Notes: generated from the letters alone by a model not told the origin. Shown: positions 6,943 to 15,707, counted from the first letter of the stretch. The stretch: DNA of 64,000 nt from Candidatus Binatia bacterium (GCA_022820725.1 JAJEFA010000011.1:1-64000); one strand, 5' to 3'. Numbers and translations: made by a program.

Positions 6943-8580
6943 ATGGCAACGTCTTCTCACGACCCACAGCCCGTCGGCACGCAGGCCGCCGGCCAGTTCG
7001 ACGCCATCATCATCGGGGCCGGGGTGGCCGGTCTGTACCAGCTCTACCGGCTGCGGGAACTGGGGCTCTCGGTACGGGTGTACGAGACCGGCACCGGGGT
7101 GGGCGGCACCTGGTATTGGAACCGCTATCCGGGCGCGCGTTTCGATTCCGAGAGCTATACCTATGGCTATTCGTTCTCGGAAGAACTCTTGCAGGAGTGG
7201 GACTGGAGCGAACACTTTGCCGGCCAGCCCGAGACCGAGCGCTATCTCAATCACGTGGCCGACAAGTTCGACCTCCGCCGCGACATCCGGTTCAGCACCC
7301 GCGTGACCGCGGCAACTTATGACGAGACCGCACACTGCTGGCAGGTCCGGACCAACACCGGCGAGCGGGCGCAGGCGCGGTTTCTGATTACCGCCATCGG
7401 CGTTCTGTCCGCGCCGTATACCCCCGACTTTGCGGGTCGTAAGAGCTTCACCGGCCCGAGTTTCCATACGGGCCAGTGGCCCAAGGAGCCCCTGGACTTC
7501 AGCGACAAGCGGGTGTGTGTCATCGGCACCGGCGCGACCGCGGTCCAACTCATCACCGAAGTCGCCAAGGATGTGGGCCAGTTGACCGTGTTCCAGCGCA
7601 CGCCCAATTACTGCGCGCCGCTCAGGAACGGACCGATAGACCCCGAGACCCAGCAGCAGATCAAAGCCACCTATCCTGAGATTTTCAAACGCTGTCGGGA
7701 GACCTTTGCCGGCTTCCTGCACGATTTTGATACGCGCTCGGCGCTCGAAGTGTCCGAGGAAGAACGGCTGGCCCGTTACGAAGAGCTGTGGGCTCAGCCC
7801 GGTTTCGCCAAATGGTTCGGCAACTTCGGCGACACCATGTCGGACCTGAAGGCCAACGCCACCATGACGGAGTTTGTCCGCAATAAGATCCGCGAGCGGG
7901 TCAACGATCCGGCGGTCGCCGAAAAACTGGTGCCCAAGGACCATCCGTGGGGAACCAAGCGCGTTCCCTTAGAGAGCGGCTATTACGAGGCGTATAATCG
8001 GGACAATGTGCTTCTGGTTGACCTCAACGAGACCCCGATCGAATGTATTACCCCCACGGGCATCAAGACCAGCGACGCTGAGTATGAGTGCGACGTTATC
8101 GTGTATGCCACGGGCTTCGATGCGGTCACCGGAGCGTTTAATAAGATCGATATTCGCGGGGTGGGCGGTTGGACGCTCAAGGACAAATGGGCCGACGGGC
8201 CGCGCACCTATCTCGGCTTGCAGAGTGCCGGCTTCCCCAACCTGTTCACGGTTGTCGGCCCTCACAACGGGGCCACCTTCTGCAATATCCCGCGCTGTAT
8301 CGAGCAGAACGTCGAGTGGGTGACCGATTGCCTGCGCTATATGCGCGCGCACGATTATGCCCAGATCGTTGCGACCCCGGAGGCCGAAGACGACTGGACG
8401 GCCCACGTCGATGAGGTGGCCCAGGATACGATTCTACTCGATACCCCCTCCTGGTTTGTGGGGGCGAATATCCCCGGCAAGAAGCGGACCTTTCTGATGT
8501 ATGCCGGCGGTTCCCCGGCCTACCGGAAAAAATGCGACGAGGTTGCGGAACAGGGCTACGACGGGTTTGTGTTGAAATAG
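6943..8580 (+). CDS. Flavin-containing Baeyer-Villiger monooxygenase
   Basis: 545 residues. It has an FAD-binding Rossmann motif (AIIIGAGVAGLYQLYRLREL, residues 22-42), the GGTWYWNRYPGARFDSES signature of type I Baeyer-Villiger enzymes, the fingerprint FTGPSFHTGQWP (FxGxxxHxxxW) near residue 170, and an NADPH Rossmann motif VCVIGTGATAVQLITEVA. It would insert oxygen next to a ketone using NADPH and O2; the substrate is unknown. Together with the cupin upstream, and the amidohydrolase and EthD-like genes on the opposite strand, it suggests degradation of cyclic or aryl ketones, which is inference. Confidence 0.9.
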   Translation: MATSSHDPQPVGTQAAGQFDAIIIGAGVAGLYQLYRLRELGLSVRVYETGTGVGGTWYWNRYPGARFDSESYTYGYSFSEELLQEWDWSEHFAGQPETERYLNHVADKFDLRRDIRFSTRVTAATYDETAHCWQVRTNTGERAQARFLITAIGVLSAPYTPDFAGRKSFTGPSFHTGQWPKEPLDFSDKRVCVIGTGATAVQLITEVAKDVGQLTVFQRTPNYCAPLRNGPIDPETQQQIKATYPEIFKRCRETFAGFLHDFDTRSALEVSEEERLARYEELWAQPGFAKWFGNFGDTMSDLKANATMTEFVRNKIRERVNDPAVAEKLVPKDHPWGTKRVPLESGYYEAYNRDNVLLVDLNETPIECITPTGIKTSDAEYECDVIVYATGFDAVTGAFNKIDIRGVGGWTLKDKWADGPRTYLGLQSAGFPNLFTVVGPHNGATFCNIPRCIEQNVEWVTDCLRYMRAHDYAQIVATPEAEDDWTAHVDEVAQDTILLDTPSWFVGANIPGKKRTFLMYAGGSPAYRKKCDEVAEQGYDGFVLK

Positions 8581-8619
8581 AACAGTGCCGTCAGACTCTC
8601 GGACGAGACCGTTGAAACC

Positions 8620-9789
8620 TCAGTTCGGAGAGTCAGTTTCCCGTTCGGCTCCTGATTGTCGAGTGATGGGGGGCAGGTGCACCCCATTCAGATACACCGC
8701 CACCGGTCGGGAGAGCGTCAGCAGATCATGTTCGGGGTTCGCGTCGAGAATGAGAAAGCTGGCGGCGTGCCCGGCGGCGAGTGTTCCCAGACCGTCCCCG
8801 AAACCCCAAAATTGGGCCGGTATCGTCGTCCCGGCAGCGAGAATGGCCTGACTATCAAGGCCGGCCTTGCCCAAGAGTTCGAGTTCCTGGGGATTAATCC
8901 CGGGGAAGGTCGTATACCCCATGTCCGTACCGTACAGCACGGTGGCCCCGCCGGCTCGCAAACGCCGCAGGTTCTCCGCCGGCTCGGCCAAATCGGGGAA
9001 GGCGGCCAGGGTGGAAATAACCGCTCGTCCGGCCCACGCCTGCACCGTCGCTTCGCTGAGGGGTTCGGTTGGCGTATGCGCCAGCACATCAACTCCGGCC
9101 ACTGCCGCCCGCAGCACATCAATATCGTTGAGCGCATGCGCGACAACGCGCATGTCGTATGAATGCGCCTGATCGGCAATGGCCTTCATTTCCTGATCGC
9201 TGAGTATGGAGGGGTTTTTCGGCATCGAGAGGGCTCCCCCACCTGTTGCGTCACCAACCGGCAGTTTGATCACCCGTGCTCCTGCTGCATGCAGGTGGTC
9301 CACCGCTTCCCGGGCCGCCTGTACCCCACTAATCTCCAGTCCGTAGCCATCACTGCCCCAGCTCCGGGTCGGGTAGCCGGTGAGGGCGGTCACCATCGGA
9401 CCGGCAAGCATTGTTTGGAGCGGCTCCAGATCTTTTGCCAGGAGCGAAATCGGCGCGGCCAGATCAACCGCCGCCGCGATACCCCCACGCGCGAGCTCAG
9501 GAGCGCTGAAGCGGTAGGCCAAATGCACGTGGCTGTCGATAAAGGCGGGCGCGATGTAGCGGCCGTTGGCGTCCACAGTGCGGAGAGTATCGCTGGGTGC
9601 TGCCGGGGCAATCTCTTCGATGCGCCCGGCCCGAACGACCAGCGCGGCTTTTCCGTGGCCCACAATATGCCCGCCGACCACCGCGAAGGTCGTAACGCTC
9701 TCTTCCTGAGGGGATACGCGCTCGTCCGCCAAGAGCGTGGACGCCGTCACCAGAACACTCAAGGCAAGACCTGAGACTGCTGCGTACAT
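8620..9789 (-). CDS. Exported amidohydrolase-family protein
   Basis: 389 residues from the ATG at 9789. A signal peptide is visible (MYAAVSGLALSVLVTASTLL, then ADE), so the product is probably periplasmic. Amidohydrolase features: the metal-binding IDSHVHLAY (HxH), VVAHALND, a later VLAHTPTEPL, and YGTDMGYTTFPG containing the final metal Asp; the C-terminal GTLAAGHAASFLILDANPEHD is the usual small beta-domain. Similar proteins are annotated as imidazolonepropionase- or prolidase-like. The substrate is unknown. Confidence 0.8.
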   Translation of the reverse strand: MYAAVSGLALSVLVTASTLLADERVSPQEESVTTFAVVGGHIVGHGKAALVVRAGRIEEIAPAAPSDTLRTVDANGRYIAPAFIDSHVHLAYRFSAPELARGGIAAAVDLAAPISLLAKDLEPLQTMLAGPMVTALTGYPTRSWGSDGYGLEISGVQAAREAVDHLHAAGARVIKLPVGDATGGGALSMPKNPSILSDQEMKAIADQAHSYDMRVVAHALNDIDVLRAAVAGVDVLAHTPTEPLSEATVQAWAGRAVISTLAAFPDLAEPAENLRRLRAGGATVLYGTDMGYTTFPGINPQELELLGKAGLDSQAILAAGTTIPAQFWGFGDGLGTLAAGHAASFLILDANPEHDLLTLSRPVAVYLNGVHLPPITRQSGAERETDSPN

Positions 9790-9883
9790 GGGCGAAAACC
9801 TCTGCCTTTCAACCGGACGGATGCCGGGGGCAGCGAGCGTACGGAGGAAGGTCAGCCTGCGTACGCCCGCAGAACGAGAGCCC

Positions 9884-10666
9884 CTATCGGCGATCAATGA
9901 AGACGCGCTCTTTGGCGATCCACATGGCCGAGCGCGGAAAATCAATGAAGTGGGACTCGTCCTCGACCGCGATCTCCATGGCCCGTTTGGCTTCCGGGAC
10001 GTTGGCCAGCGTGGCCAGGTCGGCCCGGTTGAACCAGGCTTCGGCATGGCCGGTGTAGGGTGGGGTGGTTGTGCCGCGGCTGGCCCGGAGCTGGTCTTCC
10101 AGTTCATCCGCGTAGTAGTGGACCTGGAAATAGCGCTGCATGCCCATGCCCTGGGCCACCCCCCGAATCACCGGGCCGTGGTTGGTACGCCAGTAGAGCT
10201 GGGCCTGTTCGAGGCTGAGATGCTCCGGATGGCGCAGACAAAAGAAAATTTTCACCAACGGGCTGGATTCCCGCGCCACTATTTCCTCCGGTATGGGGTT
10301 GACCTGCGGGTATTCGTAGTTGAACCACAATGGCGAATGGGCCAGATCGATGAAGCGCGCCTCGTCCTCGACGAGTTCTTTTGCCGCGGCCCGGCCGTCC
10401 GCGTTGTCCAGGCCCGAGGTGAGCGCCTCGCGGTTGGGCCACCACACCTCCGCCACGCCGTCATAGGGTTCCTCCATGCCGCCCCGGGCTTCCGCAAGCT
10501 GGTCGTTAATGGGGTCGTCCAGGGTGTGCACCTGGACATAGCGCAGCATGTTCAGCGCGGTGGAACTCTTTGCCACCAGGGGGCCGTGGACGTTACGCCA
10601 GTACTCTTGGAATTCGGCCCGTGACATCTCCGGTTTACGGCGCAGGACAAAGGTCAAGCGAATCAT
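9884..10666 (-). CDS. Two-domain EthD-like (dimeric alpha/beta barrel) protein
   Basis: 260 residues from the ATG at 10666, with AAGGAGG upstream. Two EthD-like units: residues 1-125 (FVLRRKPEMSRAEFQEYWRN, VHGPLV) and 135-260 (FFCLRHPEHLSLEQAQLYWR, TNHGPVIRG). Both repeat the F-x-R..EF..YW...HGP pattern and end in a DE(A/S)xFID motif. EthD-fold proteins act as small oxygenases, isomerases or accessory proteins in degradation pathways. It lies in the same orientation as the amidohydrolase, 94 bases upstream of it. Confidence 0.8.
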   Translation of the reverse strand: MIRLTFVLRRKPEMSRAEFQEYWRNVHGPLVAKSSTALNMLRYVQVHTLDDPINDQLAEARGGMEEPYDGVAEVWWPNREALTSGLDNADGRAAAKELVEDEARFIDLAHSPLWFNYEYPQVNPIPEEIVARESSPLVKIFFCLRHPEHLSLEQAQLYWRTNHGPVIRGVAQGMGMQRYFQVHYYADELEDQLRASRGTTTPPYTGHAEAWFNRADLATLANVPEAKRAMEIAVEDESHFIDFPRSAMWIAKERVFIDRR

Positions 10667-10800
10667 GGGATACCTCCTTTTTCTCGGTCGGGACAGCGGA
10701 GCGCCGGGGCTTCCCGTCTGATGAGCTATCCGGGCCGTCGGTGTCCAGCCGCCGTCATAGCGCGTCGAACCGGGGCCGTAAAGCGTTGGGCGCGTCCGAC

Positions 10801-12066
10801 TCAACCCAGCAGGTCTTCATCCCGCCGGATGTAGGAGTCTCCCGCCGCCTGGACCTCGGCCCGATTATCGGGCCGGCCGTTGCTCGCCAGAATCGGCTGG
10901 TCGCCGGCGCTATCGAGATCGTTGGCAAGCACACGGGCGGTGACCGTATTCCGGCTGGTGTGACTGTGCGCCGTTCCGCCCGCTCCTTGTATGACAACGG
11001 CCGGCGACTTGCCGTTGAAAACATTTCGAGAGAGCATCGCAACGACCTCATTGTCCGTGGTCTCGACGTTGTCCAGGCCGGACCCGCCGACCAGACGGAG
11101 CGCGTGTGCTTTCCAGTCTGCAATCTTATTCCGGTCAATCACGACGCGACAGGTGTTATGCCGGGCCTCTCCCAGCGCCCCATGAATCGCGATACCCACC
11201 GGGCTGTTGGTAATCGTATTGCCCGAAAGCAGGGCGGTGAGTTGGCCGTGCTGGGGAACCTTGTCGGCCAGGGGAATAGCGGTCAGGATGTTGAGGCCAA
11301 ACTGTTTGTTACCTCGGAGGGTGTTGTCCGCGACGGTCAGCGACTGTCGATTGGACGATGGTCCGAAAGAGCACGAAAACAGTAGACCGCCCCGTTCACA
11401 GTCTTCAATCGTATTGCGGAGAATCGTGGCATCAAAGGCCACCGCATCCGGTTCGGGAAAGAAACAGATAAAGGCCAGACCGTCGGCAAAGCAGCGGCGC
11501 ATAGTATTGTCGGTAACGAAGAGGTGGTTGCGCTGCCCGGCCCGGGCTTCGGCAAAAATATGATGACCCTGACGCGCACCCGTTCCGCGGGGCAGGGATG
11601 GCTCGAAGCGCTCCAGTCCGTTGTCAGAGAATTCACAGTCTGTTATGACCGCCGCGGTCACCCCGCATAAGAAAATGCCGTGATCCCCGTGGTTGCTGAT
11701 CGTGCACGAGCGAACCGTGACCGAGGCGGACGGAGGAACGCCAATCCCGTGACCGCCGCCCTGGGTGACGGTCACGCCGCTCAGACTCGTCCCGTCTGTA
11801 AGGACGACGACCGACTGCTCCGGGCGGATAGGATGAAAGGAAGGGGAGAAGTGTCCTTCTCCGTCAATGATGCACTCCTCCCTGGTAGCGCCCTGAACCC
11901 GGACACCGGACGGAATGGTTATGGGCAAACGCTCTCCGGTCAGAGACGGGGAGTAGTGCCCAGGCTCGACCAGGACAACATCGTCAGGCTGGGCGTGTTG
12001 GAGTGCTTCTGAGAGTGAGCGGGCATCGGCACCAGCCGCGTGCGGCGAGACAAAAATCGTCTTCAT
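10801..12066 (-). CDS. Right-handed parallel beta-helix repeat protein
   Basis: 421 residues with no signal peptide. The opening SEALQHAQPDDVVLVEPGHY is the usual DUF1565/pectate-lyase-like cap, followed by short beta-helix turns: SGVTVTQGGGHGIGV, VRSCTISNHGDHGIFLCGV, TDCEFSDNG, DNTMRRCFADG, RNTIEDCERGG, DNTLRGNKQFGLNI, SGNTITNSPVGIAIHG. This fold binds or cleaves polysaccharides or serves as a structural protein; no catalytic set is evident. Transcription probably starts upstream near 12090. Confidence 0.75.
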   Translation of the reverse strand: MKTIFVSPHAAGADARSLSEALQHAQPDDVVLVEPGHYSPSLTGERLPITIPSGVRVQGATREECIIDGEGHFSPSFHPIRPEQSVVVLTDGTSLSGVTVTQGGGHGIGVPPSASVTVRSCTISNHGDHGIFLCGVTAAVITDCEFSDNGLERFEPSLPRGTGARQGHHIFAEARAGQRNHLFVTDNTMRRCFADGLAFICFFPEPDAVAFDATILRNTIEDCERGGLLFSCSFGPSSNRQSLTVADNTLRGNKQFGLNILTAIPLADKVPQHGQLTALLSGNTITNSPVGIAIHGALGEARHNTCRVVIDRNKIADWKAHALRLVGGSGLDNVETTDNEVVAMLSRNVFNGKSPAVVIQGAGGTAHSHTSRNTVTARVLANDLDSAGDQPILASNGRPDNRAEVQAAGDSYIRRDEDLLG

Positions 12067-12135
12067 TGTTTTTCCTTAATATAGTGTGAGTCGGTATGCA
12101 AAAGATACGGAAGCGCCTGAAGGACTGGGGAGCAA

Positions 12136-12332
12136 GAAAAAAGGCCCGGATGAAGCATCCGGGCCTAGGGCTCAAGACGACGGGGTTCCCACACTCCGGA
12201 CGTCTCTACGCATCCAGCAGCCTAGCGAACTCCACCCTCAGGGTCAATACCTGAGGATGGACAAAAGGCGCGGTTTGCCTCGAGTTGGGCCAGAGCTGTG
12301 GGTTGAATTTAGAACATTCTGTTATTTTGGGA
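12136..12332 (-). ncRNA. Candidate structured small RNA (minus strand), 6S-like architecture
   Basis: No frame here looks coding, but the minus strand shows a promoter (12339-12367), an intrinsic terminator (12136-12166) and, between them, a foldable RNA of about 197 nt. The arm CCCACAGCTCTGG near 12290 pairs with CCGGAGTGTGGG near 12195, closing a large bubble, and the apex is an 11-bp hairpin (CCATCCTCAGG with CCTGAGGGTGG, 7-nt loop). A closing stem, open centre and apical stem of this length are reminiscent of 6S RNA, but I cannot confirm conserved 6S sequence. It could equally be a lineage-specific sRNA or a leader of the beta-helix gene. Confidence 0.4.
12142..12166 (-). terminator. Intrinsic terminator of the minus-strand RNA
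   Basis: A perfect 11-bp stem (AGGCCCGGATG with CATCCGGGCCT, 3-nt loop) is followed on the minus strand by six T residues (12136-12141). It terminates transcription coming from the right, before the beta-helix gene. Confidence 0.8.
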
Positions 12333-12338
12333 CAGCGC

Positions 12339-12367
12339 TTTTTAGCAACACCATTTTAAGTTGACAA
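12339..12367 (-). promoter_or_regulatory. Sigma70-like promoter, minus strand
   Basis: TTGTCA (12362-12367), 17-base spacer, TAAAAA (12339-12344), read leftwards; transcription would begin near 12332. The -35 matches consensus at five of six positions, the -10 at four. Confidence 0.4.
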
Positions 12368-12426
12368 ACTCCCTGTTCCAAAAGGACTTTTTTTTGAAAA
12401 AACTTTTCCAAAATGCCATTTGGGCA

Positions 12427-12455
12427 TTGACGCTTTTGCGTTGTTTTGGTAGAAA
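12427..12455 (+). promoter_or_regulatory. Sigma70-like promoter, plus strand
   Basis: TTGACG (12427-12432), 17-base spacer, TAGAAA (12450-12455); predicted start near 12462. It diverges from the minus-strand promoter 60 bases to the left. The segment between them is A/T-rich with short inverted repeats (for example AACGCAAAAGCGT). Confidence 0.4.
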
Positions 12456-12461
12456 ACTCCT

Positions 12462-12688
12462 CTAGAAGGAGCTTTGCCTAGGGTTCTCGGTCAGGAATGG
12501 GGTTCCCAACCAAGAATGGAAGTCGTTGAGAATGAGGGCGAGGGGCTCACACGCTTTCTTCGTTGTTTCTCCAGCTTCCATGCTCCGGACGCGGACACTA
12601 CTGTGAGGTAGGCAGGATCAACCCGGAAGTTGATCCACAGGCGAGCGAATTCAGACGAGAAAGGCCCTGTGAGGGGCCTTTCTATTTC
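12462..12688 (+). ncRNA. Candidate small RNA or attenuated leader (plus strand)
   Basis: A gene-free 226-base segment runs from a predicted promoter to a terminator hairpin. It contains a perfect 8-bp hairpin (GGATCAAC, loop CCGGAA, GTTGATCC, 12615-12636) and a longer-range pairing between ATGGAAG near 12516 and CTTCCAT near 12575. It ends 15 bases before the gene at 12703, so it may be an independent sRNA or a regulatory leader with a terminator controlling that gene. No known riboswitch core was recognised. Confidence 0.35.
12658..12683 (+). terminator. Terminator-like hairpin before the 12703 gene
   Basis: AGAAAGGCCC (12658-12667) pairs perfectly with GGGCCTTTCT (12674-12683) across a 6-base loop; the T/C-rich tail TATTTCCC is a weak U-tract. 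It closes the candidate plus-strand RNA and may attenuate the next gene. Confidence 0.55.
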
Positions 12689-12702
12689 CCAGGTAGCAGT
12701 AC

Positions 12703-13086
12703 ATGGCAACCGACCCAACCGAAAAGCTTCCCAAAATCAAGGTCTCCAGCGCCTATCCGGGCGAATGGTATATCGTTGAGGTAGACGGCGGCGATGGCGG
12801 CTTAGCCATGGAGTTGCGTCGTCCGGTGGGTGAGGAGGACTCGGATGTCTTCCACCTCACTGTTACCACGACGGCGCGTCCATTCGATGTCAAAAGCGCC
12901 CGTGACGGAGGTGAGGCGCATACCCACGAAGGCGTGCATTCGACCCACTTAACCTTTACCAGCCCCCAGGCGGTCTGGCCGGATTTTGTCCGCTGTGTAC
13001 AAGCCCTTGCCAGCATCTTTGATACCCTGGCAACAACACCGCTCGATCGCGAAAAGGTCCGCGAGAATCTGCTGAAGAAGAAATAA
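12703..13086 (+). CDS. Conserved-looking hypothetical protein, unknown function
   Basis: 127 residues, soluble, no signal peptide or membrane segment. The N-terminal half is beta-rich (SSAYPGEWYIVEVDGGDGGL, LRRPVGEEDSDVFHLTVTT); the C-terminal half is helical (FVRCVQALASIFDTLATT). I recognise no family. Composition matches neighbouring core genes, so it is probably a real gene. Its immediate upstream hairpin suggests regulated expression. Confidence 0.6.
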   Translation: MATDPTEKLPKIKVSSAYPGEWYIVEVDGGDGGLAMELRRPVGEEDSDVFHLTVTTTARPFDVKSARDGGEAHTHEGVHSTHLTFTSPQAVWPDFVRCVQALASIFDTLATTPLDREKVRENLLKKK

Positions 13087-13118
13087 CGGGACCGCGCCGT
13101 CCGTCTCTGCCGCGCTAC

Positions 13119-13174
13119 AAAGAGTCAACGTGTCCGGCATTAGCCATGCTCATTGGAGGACACGCTCACTTTTT
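13119..13174. repeat. Stop-codon hairpin repeat, copy B
   Basis: Left arm AAAGAGTCAACGTGTCC and right arm GGACACGCTCACTTTTT, in the opposite orientation to copies C, D and E (the CTCCAAT loop motif is on the minus strand). The right arm contains the TGA stop of the minus-strand VWA gene (13166-13168). It lies between convergent genes. Confidence 0.75.
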
Positions 13175-14317
13175 CTCGACCGCGTAGCCCTTTTGCGTGC
13201 GGATCACGACGTCAGGCCGCGTGCTCTCTACGCGGACACTCCGGTACTGATTGCCGCTCCCTGATGACACATAGCCGAGACTGTACTGGAAACGGAGTTC
13301 GCGTGAGATCGTCTGGGTCGCCGTATCAAGCACGGTTCTGCTGTTGACCACGTCACGGGTATTGAGCAGGAAGTGGCGGCCGCCGGTTTCGTCACTCAGC
13401 CGCCGCAGCGTTCGTGAATCGACACGCTCATCATGCCCGCCAACGACAACGCCGAATGGACCGATGGTGAACCCGCTTCCACCCGGCGTGTAGCGATGGT
13501 GCGGATTGCCGATCCCAATCGTGTAAATCAGCACGCCGGCCCGCTGCGAGACGGCAATCGTTTGCGCGAGGGAAGACAGGCTTGCGGTATCCATGCCGTC
13601 TGTCATCACAATCAGGGCTTTCTTGCGGTGTTTGCCATGTCTCATCCGTCGCAGGCCGGTGAGAATCGCGTCATACAGGGAGGTTCCGCCCCGTGGACGC
13701 AGGAGGCCGATGCCCTGGGCCAGGAGCATCCGACTATCGGTGAAGTCTTGCAGCACAAACGGCTGGGCGCTGAATCCGACCAGGAAGCCCTCATCCTGCG
13801 GCTTAATCGAGTTGATAAACCGCTGCAGAGCGTGGCGGGCATGCCCAATCTTGTTTTGCATGCTGCCGCTCGAATCCACGATTAGGCCCAGGCTGACCGG
13901 TTCATTCTCGCCGGTATTGAAGTAGGTAATCTGCTGGCGTGTATCGCCTTCATACACCACAAAATCGCCCGTTTGCAGGCCGGGCACATAACCGCCGTTC
14001 TGATCCGTCACGGTGACGGTCACGAGCTGCTTGGGCTGCGGTCGAAGGGGCTGGAGACGCGGCGGCAGACTCGCTTGCTGACGCGGCGGCGGCAGGGCGG
14101 GACGTTGGGGCTGAACGGGAATTTCGAGCACCTGCTTACCGGTGGGAGCCGGCCGTTGGGGGGCCGGAGTGAGGGTCCGCTGCTCCACCGGCGGTGGACG
14201 CTTGCCTTGCCAGCCCTCGGTTTGCAGCGTTTTTTCCTGGCTCAAAGCCTGGGTCGCACTCAGGAGGACAAGTCCTGCCCCACACACGAGGCTAACGAAA
14301 AGAGAAGTCCGGCTCAT
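13166..14317 (-). CDS. VWFA-related domain protein, exported
   Basis: 383 residues from the ATG at 14317. Signal peptide MSRTSLFVSLVCGAGLVLLS, then a Pro/Gln-rich linker (residues 30-110). The strand VTVTDQNGGYVPGLQTGDFV, with VYEGDTRQQITYFNTGENEP, is the typical lead-in of the VWFA-related family (TIGR03436-like), followed by the A domain with a complete MIDAS (LIVDSSGSMQ, GGTSLYDAI, MTDGMD). The role is probably metal-dependent adhesion or assembly in the cell envelope; the partner is unknown. Its last three bases belong to repeat copy B. Confidence 0.85.
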   Translation of the reverse strand: MSRTSLFVSLVCGAGLVLLSATQALSQEKTLQTEGWQGKRPPPVEQRTLTPAPQRPAPTGKQVLEIPVQPQRPALPPPRQQASLPPRLQPLRPQPKQLVTVTVTDQNGGYVPGLQTGDFVVYEGDTRQQITYFNTGENEPVSLGLIVDSSGSMQNKIGHARHALQRFINSIKPQDEGFLVGFSAQPFVLQDFTDSRMLLAQGIGLLRPRGGTSLYDAILTGLRRMRHGKHRKKALIVMTDGMDTASLSSLAQTIAVSQRAGVLIYTIGIGNPHHRYTPGGSGFTIGPFGVVVGGHDERVDSRTLRRLSDETGGRHFLLNTRDVVNSRTVLDTATQTISRELRFQYSLGYVSSGSGNQYRSVRVESTRPDVVIRTQKGYAVEKK

Positions 14318-14465
14318 GATACGCCCGCTTGTCGTCTCTGAATTCGACCTTAAACCCTTCTCTACATGGGGACAAGAGGGAAGGGGCGGCCATCCTGCCG
14401 TGAGCCGGTCGCCTTGACCCAGGATAAGCCAGCGCTTAAGACGATCCGACGGAACGAAGAGGGCC

Positions 14466-14984
14466 ATGATTATTACGCACAACGGGATGACCCCACAGAT
14501 CGATTCCAGCGCCTATATCCAGCAGAGCGCTCAGATTATCGGCGATGTCCAGATCGGCCCGGAATCCAGCGTCTGGTTTAATGCCGTGGTCCGCGGTGAT
14601 GTGTGCGCGATTCGCATTGGGGCTCGGGTCAACATCCAGGACAATACCACTGTTCATGTCTTTAGCGGCGGCATCCCGACCATTCTTGGGGACGGCGTGT
14701 CGGTCGCCCATAATGTCGTCGCTCACGCCTGCACTATTGGTGATTTTACCCTGGTCGGCATGGGCGCGATTGTCCTGGACGGAGCTGAAGTGGGAAAAGA
14801 ATGTCTGATTGGTGCCGGCGCGGTGGTGACCCCGCGAACGAAGATCCCGCCCCATTCGCTGGTCCTTGGAAACCCGGGCAAGGTCGTGCGTTCGCTCACG
14901 CCCGAGGAAGTGGCATCGCTCCACCGCTCGGCGAATAATTATGTCCGGTTCTCACGCGAGTATATTGAGCAAGGCATCGCATAG
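14466..14984 (+). CDS. Gamma-class carbonic anhydrase family protein
   Basis: 172 residues forming a left-handed beta-helix: hexapeptide turns include IIGDVQIGPESSVWFNAVVR, GARVNIQDNTTVHV, ILGDGVSVAHNVVAHACTIG, LVGMGAIVLDGAEVG and LIGAGAVVTPRTKIPP. The three metal histidines of the YrdA/Cam group are present (THVH-type His, then AHNVVAHAC). It probably hydrates CO2 or is a structural homologue without activity. It starts 148 bases from the divergent VWA gene. Confidence 0.9.
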   Translation: MIITHNGMTPQIDSSAYIQQSAQIIGDVQIGPESSVWFNAVVRGDVCAIRIGARVNIQDNTTVHVFSGGIPTILGDGVSVAHNVVAHACTIGDFTLVGMGAIVLDGAEVGKECLIGAGAVVTPRTKIPPHSLVLGNPGKVVRSLTPEEVASLHRSANNYVRFSREYIEQGIA

Positions 14985-15032
14985 CGGCCGCTGTGTACAA
15001 AACACCTGCGTCGCGACTCGAATTCCAGAGAC

Positions 15033-15707
15033 TCAACGGCGGCGAGAACGCCGAACAGGCAGCAGTAAAAGGGCTCCGACAACAAAGCCACCGATGTGCG
15101 CCCACCAGGCCACCCCGCCACCGAGGTTGACGCTCATAGTGGTCAGCCCCTGCACAAGCTGCACCAGCAACCACAGCGCGAGAAAAATGACGGCCGGGAC
15201 CGAGATGACCTGGAAGAAGAAAAAAATGGGAATGAGGGTCACCACGCGGGCACGAGGGAAGAGCACGAAATAGCCGCCCATGACACCGGCAATCGCCCCG
15301 CTCGCGCCCACAACAGGCAGATGAGAGTCCGGTGCCGTCAGCGCGTGCAAATAGGTCGCAGCCACGCCACAGCCGAGATAGTAGGCCAGATAACGTCCTT
15401 TCCCCAGGCGATCTTCAACATTATCGCCAAAAATCCACAGCATCCACATATTACCGATCAGGTGCAACCAGCCGCCGTGGACAAACATGGCGCTGAACTG
15501 GGGGCCAAAGCGTGCCAGGAGATTCCACGGTTCGGTTTCGGAGAGAGAGAAGTAGCGGGCGGGCACAAAACCGTACACGGCGATAAATTGTCCCAGCCTT
15601 GCCCCCAGCCCCAGCTCATAGACAAAGACGAGAACGTTCAGACCGATACAGGTGAGGGTCACCAAGGGAAACGATTGGGCCGGAATCGTGTCGCGAAGTG
15701 GAATCAT
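15033..15707 (-). CDS. Rhomboid family intramembrane serine protease
   Basis: 224 residues with six membrane segments. Catalytic elements: HLIGNMWMLWIFGDNVED (HxxxN in TM2), VVGASGAIAGVMGG with the nucleophile Ser in GASG (TM4), and WWAHIGGFVVGAL with the catalytic His (TM6). It starts MIPLRDTIPAQSFPLVTLTC, the short N terminus common in this bacterial subgroup. It would cleave transmembrane helices of unknown substrates in the inner membrane. The C terminus ends in an Arg-rich stretch. Confidence 0.92.
   Translation of the reverse strand: MIPLRDTIPAQSFPLVTLTCIGLNVLVFVYELGLGARLGQFIAVYGFVPARYFSLSETEPWNLLARFGPQFSAMFVHGGWLHLIGNMWMLWIFGDNVEDRLGKGRYLAYYLGCGVAATYLHALTAPDSHLPVVGASGAIAGVMGGYFVLFPRARVVTLIPIFFFFQVISVPAVIFLALWLLVQLVQGLTTMSVNLGGGVAWWAHIGGFVVGALLLLPVRRSRRR

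Noticed and set aside
10570..11385. 271-codon plus-strand frame
   Set aside because: It lies opposite the EthD-like and beta-helix genes, whose codon pattern and family motifs are clear; its translation shows no domain.
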